A stretch of DNA of 38,425 nucleotides from Opitutaceae bacterium (GTDB lineage: Bacteria > Verrucomicrobiota > Verrucomicrobiia > Opitutales > Opitutaceae). This document shows, piece by piece, positions 32,245 through 38,425 of this stretch (its first letter is position 1; each line of letters opens with the position of its first letter). Location: the NCBI GenBank assembly GCA_023269585.1, contig JAHFTC010000030.1, forward strand, positions 1-38,425, written 5' to 3'. A program made the translations under genes and the position numbers. A model generated the notes under the pieces. The model was not told where the DNA came from. It made no database searches and was given only the letters and a program-made list of their open reading frames with translations.

Positions 32245-33990
32245 TCACTTCGTCGGTTCGACGAAAGCGGCGAGAGCGTAGATGAGCGAGGCGTTCCAGT
32301 TGATCGCGATCTCGTTGCGCGACGGATCCTCGGTCACATCGAAATAGATGCGGGCGTCCGGGTGCGGGCCGCCCACGAGGTAGCCCGGCCAGGCCGGGTC
32401 GCCCCGGCGGTCGTGCATGTGCTGCGGCGGGTTGGCGCCGAGGCCGGAAACGTAGGAGCGCCCGTGGTAGTTTCGCCCGAACAGGTGGGCGAGGGCCTCC
32501 TGCGCGGTCTGGCGGTAGCGCGGATCGGGCTTCTCGCTGAGGCGGTCGGCCAGCTGGAGCAGGTACGTCTGGCCGGCGACGGAGCCGTTGCACCCCCAGA
32601 AGAAGTCGCCTTTGGTGGCGCCCAACGGCCGACCGTGCGGGTTGACGCGGCAGTTTTCCACGATGCGACCCGCCTGTTCGAGCAGGCTGCGCGTGAGGCG
32701 CGTCACGAGGGCCTTCTTGCGGGCGTCCTTGCGGCTGGCCTCCAGATACGTGCCGAGCGCGAGGTCGCGCACGTTGGCCCAGTCCGGGCCGGAGAGGGTG
32801 AACTCCGCCACTTGCGCCCGCTGCTCGAACTCCTTCAGGAAGGCCTCTTCACCAGTGGTCTCCCACAATTCGGCCACCGCCCACAGGCGATGCACGCTGT
32901 CGTGCGCCTGGTAGGCGCCGGTGCGGAAACCGGTGAGGTCGGCGTCGTGGTGTTCCGGGTGTGCCACGAGGAACGCCCAGCTCTTGCGCGCCGCCGCCAG
33001 GCAACGGTCGGCATAGGCGGGATCGAACTCGCGGAAGTGGCGCGCCCCGAGCGCCATCATCGCGACGAAATCAGCCGTGGCGGTCGTGCCCCACGGGGTG
33101 AAGAAGCGCGGGCTCTTGTCGTTCTCCGCCGGGCCCCAGTAGCTGAAATCGCGGGCGGTGAGCTTGTGGTACACGCTGCCGTCGTCGGCCTGCATGGTGA
33201 AGATCCAGTCGAACTCGTACTTCAGCTCGGCGAGCAGGTCGGGCAGCCCCTTGCCGCTCTCGGGCAGGCCGATCGGCACCGGCGCGATGCGGGAGCGGAA
33301 ATGCTCCCACGCCTTGAACATCAGGCCCACCGAGACACCGGCGTTGACGATGTACTTGTTGTAGTCGCCGGCATCATGCCAGCCGCCCGTGCCCTGCCGA
33401 GTCGCCCCGGCGGGACCACCCACGGCGTCGAGCAGGCCGTCGCCGAGATGGCAGGGCGCTTGATAAAACTTCTGGCCCTTCCACTCACCGCTCACCTCCA
33501 TGCCGCAGCGCCAAAGATACATCGCCCGGGTGGCGAGCTGGTACGGTTCGTTCCACACCTGCGCGTCGATGACAAACGGCGCGGAACGGCCGACCCCGGC
33601 CACATCCAGCACGTAGCGGCCGGGCGTCTGCAGGGCGGAGAAATCAACGACGCGCACCGCCTCGTCGGTATCGGTGGGCGCGGTGCGGACCGGCGGCGAC
33701 ACCGGCCCGGCGAAGACGACCGCACCGGTGGCGGCATCGAGGATGCGAAACGCCGAAGCCTCGGCGGCGATCGTGGCGCGCTTCACCGCCGCAGGCAGGA
33801 AGCCGACGGTGTTGACGCGGACGGCCGCTCCCGGCGGCGGCGCGAGATCGGGTTTGCGCCACCAGGGCACCTGCTGAGGCGCCGGCACAGGCGCCGCGGC
33901 GGGCGCGGGGGCGGCAGCAGGGGTTTGGGCAGGGGCGAGCGAGCCAAGGGCCAGCGCAGAAGCGACGAACAGGAGGCGGGTAGGAGGCAT
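32245..33990 (-). CDS. Secreted GH9 glycoside hydrolase
   Basis: Exported endoglucanase-type enzyme of 581 residues. A signal peptide (TRLLFVASALALGSLAPAQ) is followed by an Ala/Pro linker (23-40), an Ig-like CelD_N domain (about 55-140: VRVNTVGFLPAAVKRATIAA, RYVLDVAGVGRSAPFVI) and the GH9 (alpha/alpha)6 barrel (about 145-578). Catalytic D206 and D209 lie in GGWHDAGDYNKY. The GH9 C-terminal signature region is FGRNYHGRSYVSGLGANPPQ, and the proton-donor Glu560 lies in RNEIAINWNASL. The likely substrate is beta-1,4-glucan, possibly cellulose or another plant-wall glucan. The ATG at 33990 follows a pyrimidine-rich leader (ACCTCCTCCACC). It lies downstream of the GIDE-LemA gene. Confidence 0.92.
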   Translation of the reverse strand: MPPTRLLFVASALALGSLAPAQTPAAAPAPAAAPVPAPQQVPWWRKPDLAPPPGAAVRVNTVGFLPAAVKRATIAAEASAFRILDAATGAVVFAGPVSPPVRTAPTDTDEAVRVVDFSALQTPGRYVLDVAGVGRSAPFVIDAQVWNEPYQLATRAMYLWRCGMEVSGEWKGQKFYQAPCHLGDGLLDAVGGPAGATRQGTGGWHDAGDYNKYIVNAGVSVGLMFKAWEHFRSRIAPVPIGLPESGKGLPDLLAELKYEFDWIFTMQADDGSVYHKLTARDFSYWGPAENDKSPRFFTPWGTTATADFVAMMALGARHFREFDPAYADRCLAAARKSWAFLVAHPEHHDADLTGFRTGAYQAHDSVHRLWAVAELWETTGEEAFLKEFEQRAQVAEFTLSGPDWANVRDLALGTYLEASRKDARKKALVTRLTRSLLEQAGRIVENCRVNPHGRPLGATKGDFFWGCNGSVAGQTYLLQLADRLSEKPDPRYRQTAQEALAHLFGRNYHGRSYVSGLGANPPQHMHDRRGDPAWPGYLVGGPHPDARIYFDVTEDPSRNEIAINWNASLIYALAAFVEPTK

Positions 33991-34152
33991 GGTGGAGGAG
34001 GTAGTGAACGGCAGGTAGGGATGTAGCGGCCGGGGGTTCAGCGATTGGGCGAATTCATCCGCGGCACAAGGGACAAGCGCCGAGGCGGGCCAGAACGGTC
34101 CGGGATTAAAGCATCCGGCCAAAGTCGCATCGGTCGCCCCCGGGTGCGCCCC

Positions 34153-35466
34153 TCACTCCGTGAAATGCACCGCGACCGCCGCGCGCTCGAACCCCTCGGC
34201 CTGCCAGAGCGCCCGCGGCTTCAGCCCGGCCAGCGCCGCCAACCACCGGTCCGGCACGATGTCGATCCGGGTGTTCAGGTGCGTGGCGATCTCGTTGTGG
34301 TAGTCGCGGGCCAATGCCACGCGCGTCTCGGTGTCCGCCAGCTCGCGTTGCAGGGCGAGGAAGGCCGTGTCGCTCTTCAGCGCGGGATAACGCTCGCTCA
34401 CGACCTGCGCCGTGAGCGCCGTGCCGGCGAGGTCCGGCCCCGGCTGGCCGACCGGCGTCGCCTGACTCTGGGCACGCAGGGTGGCCAGCTCGGTCTGCAC
34501 GGTGCGCTCGTGGCCGCGCAGGCCGTCGACCACCGCCACCAGCCGCGGGATGAGATCCGCCCGGCGCTTGAGCTGCACGTCGATGAGCGAGGCGGCCTGC
34601 GCCACGCGGTTGCGCAGCTGCACCAGGCTGTTGAACGCCATCCAGCACCAGCCCAACAGCAACGCCAGCAACAGCCCGCCGGCCAGCGCCGCCGCCGGCC
34701 CGGCGACCGGCAGGCCACTCCCTTGATTGGCCTGCACCAGCCACGCCACCGGCAGCGGAAGCGGGCAGAGCAGGCCGCAGCCCCAGAAACCCCAGCGGTA
34801 GCCGCGTTGCACGCGCCCCTCCCCGCGCCGACTGATCAGAAAGAGCTCCTGCTCGTCAGCGGCCGCGATCTCCGCCGCCACCACGTCGGACCGCTCCCGC
34901 GCCCGGCCGGCGACGAACACCGTGCCGCCCAACGGCAGCGCCTCCTCGACAAACCGCCGGTGCCCGGTCGAGTCGCTCACCCCACCCGCCGGCCCCTTGC
35001 CGTAATACAGCGGATCGCCACGCCCCACCGTGCGCTCGAAAACCGTGTCCGCCTCCAGCTCCGCCCCCTCGGGCCGCACCAGCACCGCACCGGTCTCGTC
35101 CTCGACGAAGAACGGCGGCTGCGCCCCGCCCGCGTCGACCTGCGTCCAGCCGGTCTTGCGCACCTGCCGGGTCTTCTGTTTGCCGTCGTTGTCGGTGTAC
35201 GTCTCCGTCTCCCAGCGGGCCCACTCCTCGGCGACGCGGTAGTGGAACCACACGCACTCCGCGGCGGCGAGGTAGCTGCGTTCCGGCCGGGCGGTCGTGG
35301 CCGCGCCGACGAGCTCCACCTGGCCGATGAACACGCCCTTCGCCTTTGAGGTCGGCGTATCCAGCAATAATCGCAGCCGGCGCCCCGCGCGCAGCGTGAG
35401 CGAGAAGAACAGCACCGTGAGCGGGGTCGCGATCAGCCAGGCCGGCCAGACGATCTCGTGGTTCAT
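34153..35466 (-). CDS. GIDE-domain / LemA-domain membrane fusion protein
   Basis: Membrane protein of 437 residues. An N-terminal helix (residues about 8-24) is followed by a region resembling the GIDE/MAPL (BAM-like) domain: KGVFIGQVELVGAATTARPE, CVWFHYRVAEEW, FFVEDETGAVLVRPEGAELE and VFVAGRARERSDV. Two more helices follow (about 225-245 and 255-275). The C-terminal part (about 275-437) is LemA-like: NSLVQLRNRVAQAASLIDVQ, LKRRADLIPRLVAVVDG, ALQRELADTETRVALARDYH and TRIDIVPDRWLAALAGL. LemA proteins are membrane helical-bundle proteins of poorly defined role. It lies 162 bp upstream of the GH9 gene on the same strand. ATG 35466 is the start; the extension beyond it is not conserved-looking. 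Confidence 0.85.
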   Translation of the reverse strand: MNHEIVWPAWLIATPLTVLFFSLTLRAGRRLRLLLDTPTSKAKGVFIGQVELVGAATTARPERSYLAAAECVWFHYRVAEEWARWETETYTDNDGKQKTRQVRKTGWTQVDAGGAQPPFFVEDETGAVLVRPEGAELEADTVFERTVGRGDPLYYGKGPAGGVSDSTGHRRFVEEALPLGGTVFVAGRARERSDVVAAEIAAADEQELFLISRRGEGRVQRGYRWGFWGCGLLCPLPLPVAWLVQANQGSGLPVAGPAAALAGGLLLALLLGWCWMAFNSLVQLRNRVAQAASLIDVQLKRRADLIPRLVAVVDGLRGHERTVQTELATLRAQSQATPVGQPGPDLAGTALTAQVVSERYPALKSDTAFLALQRELADTETRVALARDYHNEIATHLNTRIDIVPDRWLAALAGLKPRALWQAEGFERAAVAVHFTE

Positions 35467-35590
35467 CGGTGCGGAGCCTGTCCGCCCGTCCCCGCGACGC
35501 CAAGCCCGCACCGCGCGCCCGGACACGACCAGCACCCGTCAGGCCCGCGACCTTCATCCGTCGACACTACCCTCGCCCGGATCGATCCGC

Positions 35591-36433
35591 TCAGCTCGCT
35601 GCCGCGAGGAGGGCGTCGGCTTTGGCGAGCCCGGCGTACATCTCGGTCACGATTCCGGGCAGATCCGCTTCGTGGAGCCCGAGCTCATCCCACACCTCGG
35701 GAAGCGTGGTTGCGGGCTTGTAGGCGGTGCCATGATGCACCGCATGCTGGTTGCAGATGGCGTCGGCCAGATGCACGAGGTGCGCCGCGGGGCTGTCGGC
35801 CACGAGCGGCGCATGATGGCCGGCGACCGCCTGCGTGAGCGCGGTGGGCATCCGCCAGACCTCGAGCAGCCGGCCGCCCACGTCGGCGTGGTCGGTGCCG
35901 AACGTCTCCCGTTCGATCTCGAAGAGCGGTCGGCCTTGCTCGCGGGCATTGGCCAGGATGGTGCCGTAGCCCGCGCCCAAGGTTCGATCCAGCACGAGCA
36001 TGCCGATGTCGTGCAACAATCCGGCCGCGTACGCCTCCGGGATCGGCGTGGAGATGTTGAGCGCGCGCTGCTGCAGCACGAGGACGGTCTGCGCCACCCC
36101 GAGGCTGTGCCGCCAGAACGTGTGGTAGTTGAAATGCAGGGGCTTGAACGCCCGCAGCAGCGACAGCGCGAACACCACGTCGCGCACGCCGTCCACGCCC
36201 ACCCGCAACACCGCCTCCTCGACCGACCGCACGCCCTGGCCGCGGAAATACACGGAATTGGCCAGCCGCAGCACCCGCGCCGAGATGCCGGCGTCGAGCG
36301 CCATGACCTCCGAGAGCTGCTCGCCCGTGACCCATTCCTCCGACAACAGGCGGGACAGACGGACAATCACCTCCGGCGCGGCGGGAAAATCCACCGAGTC
36401 GAGGCGCTTCACGAAATCGGAGCCGGAAGGCAT
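35591..36433 (-). CDS. HDOD domain protein (third of three in transcription order)
   Basis: A 280-residue HDOD protein, a family of HD-related signalling domains linked to regulation of motility, stress and development. The HDOD core (about 10-210) includes PEVIVRLSRLL, SARVLRLANSVYFRGQGVRS and VEEAVLRVGVDGVRDVVFAL. AAGLLHDIGMLVLD carries the His-Asp pair 141-142, and FGTDHADVGGRLLEVW and GHHAP follow. The metal-type His and Asp of classical HD enzymes are partly retained, so catalytic activity is not excluded. It starts 17 bp after the stop of the second paralog, so the two are co-transcribed. No receiver, GAF or EAL domain is attached. Confidence 0.92.
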   Translation of the reverse strand: MPSGSDFVKRLDSVDFPAAPEVIVRLSRLLSEEWVTGEQLSEVMALDAGISARVLRLANSVYFRGQGVRSVEEAVLRVGVDGVRDVVFALSLLRAFKPLHFNYHTFWRHSLGVAQTVLVLQQRALNISTPIPEAYAAGLLHDIGMLVLDRTLGAGYGTILANAREQGRPLFEIERETFGTDHADVGGRLLEVWRMPTALTQAVAGHHAPLVADSPAAHLVHLADAICNQHAVHHGTAYKPATTLPEVWDELGLHEADLPGIVTEMYAGLAKADALLAAAS

Positions 36434-36450
36434 ATGGCGGGGGAAAGCGC

Positions 36451-37293
36451 TCAGGTCGCGGCGAGCACCGCTTCGGCCCGGGCCAGCTCGGACTGTACCT
36501 CGGTGATGATCTGCGGGAGCTCCCCCGCAGCGATCCCGAGCTCGTCCCAAACCCGCGGATCACAGCGCTCCGGAAAGTAGCCGGTGCCGTGGTGGATGCC
36601 CTGGTGGTTGCAGGCGAAATCGGCGAGATGGACCAGCCGGGTGACGACCTGCCCGGAAACCCATGGGCGATGGTGATGGGTCACGGCATCCACTAGGATC
36701 TGGGGAAAGCGCCAAACCTGCAGCATGCGCCCGCCGGCTTGGGCGTGGTCGGTGCCGAGCATCTCATGCTCCACGTCGAGCAACGGCCGCGAAGTCGTGC
36801 GCGCGACGTCGAGCACTTCGCGATAGCGGTCGCCCAGCGCGCGATCCAGCACGAGCATGCCGAGATCGTGCAACAGACCGCCCGCATAGGTCTCCGGGAA
36901 CGGCTCGGTGAGCTTGAGCGCCCGGGCCTGAAGCGCCTGGGCCGTGAACGCCACGGCCAGGGAGTGCCGCCAAAACGGCCGGTAATCGAAATGTGCCGGG
37001 CGCATCGCGCCGACCATCGCCAGCGCAAACACGATGTCACGCACCCCGTCCACGCCCACCCGCAGCACCGCCTCCGGGATGGATTCGACCTGGGTGCTGC
37101 CGCCCACCGCGACCGAGTTGGCCAGATGCAGGACACGCGCCGCCATGCTGGCATCGAGCGCCATCGCGGCACCGATCTCTTCGGACGTGATATTGTCCTG
37201 GGCCAACAGCTGGACCATCCGCACGACAATCACGGGCGGAGTCGGGAAATTCACCGTCTCGAGCTGCTGCGTCACCTGTTCGTTAACGGTCAT
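36451..37293 (-). CDS. HDOD domain protein (second of three)
   Basis: Paralog of the flanking genes, also exactly 280 residues. Matching segments include PPVIVVRMVQLL, AARVLHLANSVAVGGSTQVE, PEAVLRVGVDGVRDIVFALA, AGGLLHDLGMLVLDRALG, LGTDHAQAGGRMLQVWRFP and HHHRPW. The C-terminal region keeps the shared VWDELGIAAGELPQIITEVQ pattern. Only 17 bp separate it from the third paralog; 141 bp without a clear terminator or repeat separate it from the first. Confidence 0.92.
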   Translation of the reverse strand: MTVNEQVTQQLETVNFPTPPVIVVRMVQLLAQDNITSEEIGAAMALDASMAARVLHLANSVAVGGSTQVESIPEAVLRVGVDGVRDIVFALAMVGAMRPAHFDYRPFWRHSLAVAFTAQALQARALKLTEPFPETYAGGLLHDLGMLVLDRALGDRYREVLDVARTTSRPLLDVEHEMLGTDHAQAGGRMLQVWRFPQILVDAVTHHHRPWVSGQVVTRLVHLADFACNHQGIHHGTGYFPERCDPRVWDELGIAAGELPQIITEVQSELARAEAVLAAT

Positions 37294-37434
37294 GGAAAAA
37301 CGGGGTCAAAGGGCCAACGCGCCACGGTTGCCAGGCCAGCCGGCCGGCACCCTCGGCGCCTGAGGGAAACACCCGCTACATCGCCCGTTTCGGGCAAAGA
37401 CTGAGCCCAAAATGCACCCCGCCGCGCCGGCCGC

Positions 37435-38277
37435 TCACGCCGCCGCCAACAACCGCTCGACCCGGTCCATGCCCTTGCGCACCTCGACCGCGATCGTGGG
37501 CAGCGCCGTCACTTCCAAGCCCAGCCGGGCCCAGCCGTCGGCGGCGAACAGCGCCGGCAGGAAACCGGTGCCGTGATGGTAGCCGAGGTTGTTGCAGATC
37601 AGGTCCGCCAAATTGACCAGATGCGCCACCCGCTCCTCCGACTCCCCGGGGCGGTGGTGCAGCCGCGCCGCCTCGACCAGCGGCGTCGGCATCGCCCAAG
37701 CGGTGAGCATCCGTGCGCCCGCCTCCGCGTGGTCGATCCCGAGCAGCTCGGTCTCCACCTCCCACAGCGGCCGCCCTCGGGCGCGGGCTTTCGCGAGCAC
37801 GGTCTTGTACCGCGAACCCAGTGCCCGGTCGAACACCAGCATGCCGATGTCGTGCAACAACCCGGCCGCATAGGCCTCCGGGTGCTCCTGCCCGGCCTTG
37901 CCCGTCCGCTCCTGCAACAGCCGCGTCGCATGCGCCACCGTCAGGCAATGTTTCCAGAAGGGGCGGTACTCGAAAGTGATCGGCTGCAACACCCCCATCA
38001 TCGACAGCGCATAGACGATGTCGCGGATCGTCTCCACCCCCACCCGCAGCACCGCATCGCTCACCGAATGGACGTTGCCGTCGCCCCCCAGCGCCACCGA
38101 GTTGGCCAGCCGCAGCACCCGGGCCGCCATCGTCGCATCGAGCTCCAGCGCGGCCGAGATCTCCGCCGCCGTCGTCTGCTCCTGGTTGAGCAACTGCGAC
38201 AACCGGCCCACCACCGCGGGCGGAGACGGGAATTCGACCGCGTCGAGGCGCTGCAGGACGTCTGTGTTGATGCGCAT
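37435..38277 (-). CDS. HDOD domain protein (first of three)
   Basis: First gene of the tandem HDOD set in transcription order, again 280 residues. It carries PPAVVGRLSQLL, AARVLRLANSVALGGDGNVH, SDAVLRVGVETIRDIVYALS, AAGLLHDIGMLVFDRALGSR, LGIDHAEAGARMLTAWAMP and LHHRPGE. The ATG at 38277 gives an N-terminus (MRINTDVLQRLDAVEFPSPP) that aligns with the two paralogs; upstream residues do not. Any promoter should lie in 38278-38425, which shows no recognisable motif. Confidence 0.92.
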   Translation of the reverse strand: MRINTDVLQRLDAVEFPSPPAVVGRLSQLLNQEQTTAAEISAALELDATMAARVLRLANSVALGGDGNVHSVSDAVLRVGVETIRDIVYALSMMGVLQPITFEYRPFWKHCLTVAHATRLLQERTGKAGQEHPEAYAAGLLHDIGMLVFDRALGSRYKTVLAKARARGRPLWEVETELLGIDHAEAGARMLTAWAMPTPLVEAARLHHRPGESEERVAHLVNLADLICNNLGYHHGTGFLPALFAADGWARLGLEVTALPTIAVEVRKGMDRVERLLAAA

Positions 38278-38425
38278 GCGAACAGGAGCGGGACACGCCG
38301 CCGCGTTCGTCGACGAATTCGCGCGAGCCCCGGAAGCGAGGCCGAGCTTATCGGCCCGTCCCCGCCCCACTTGACCGCGGCGCGGCACTTTCGCGCCAAC
38401 AGGGGTGGGCGCTCGTCCCTCGACG

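Noticed and set aside
37383..37395. Terminator after the first HDOD gene
   Set aside because: The GCCCG-TTT-CGGGC stem is only 5 bp and no T-run follows on the minus strand.

Overview
The window is very GC-rich (about 70% by eye) Gram-negative DNA. Long spurious open frames lie antisense to nearly every real gene, as expected at this GC. A TonB-dependent receptor with an N-terminal carboxypeptidase-regulatory-like domain, a pectin operon carrying DUF4861 and PL10 proteins, HDOD paralogs, and start codons preceded by pyrimidine-rich leaders instead of Shine-Dalgarno sites all suggest a member of Verrucomicrobiota close to Opitutaceae. That placement is inference; there is no rRNA or marker gene in the window to prove it.

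Region 1 (1-21196) is a pectin / galacturonate utilisation locus. On the minus strand an IclR-family regulator precedes a KDG kinase (kdgK, cut by the window edge). Divergently on the plus strand comes a 1000-residue TonB-dependent receptor with its own intrinsic terminator. It is followed by kduI, kduD, a DUF4861 protein, a pectin methylesterase, a GH105-GH28 fusion, an ExuT-like MFS transporter, a PL10 pectate lyase, an alpha/beta hydrolase-CE12 fusion, a fructuronate-reductase-like SDR, a tagaturonate-epimerase (UxaE)-like protein and uxaC. A strong terminator closes the run. Together these genes could de-esterify pectin, cleave it by lyase and hydrolase routes, import oligomers and uronates, and send unsaturated products through KduI-KduD and galacturonate through UxaC-UxaE-SDR to KDG, which KdgK phosphorylates. 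Mannonate dehydratase (UxuA) and KDPG aldolase are not in the window.

Region 2 (21328-29853) carries a large DUF748/AsmA-like envelope protein, a small TonB-C-like secreted protein, a YqeY-like protein, a secreted ricin-lectin-like protein, a small possible ribbon-helix-helix protein and miaB. Region 3 (29876-38277, minus strand) carries a PfkB sugar kinase, a small unknown protein, a secreted GH9 glycoside hydrolase, a GIDE-LemA membrane fusion and three tandem 280-residue HDOD proteins.

The least ordinary feature is the repeat content. Almost every gap longer than about 60 bp in the pectin operon is filled either by GTAG-flanked hairpin elements (REP-like, some about 93 bp long) or by tandem arrays of variable heptamers that run up to the ATG. 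The same kinds of repeats occur in frame inside linkers of the DUF748 protein. A separate AT-rich 23-bp palindrome occurs twice, exactly 131 bp apart, upstream of the TonB-C-like gene, and the iclR/receptor divergent region holds two TTCA-N4-TGAA palindromes.
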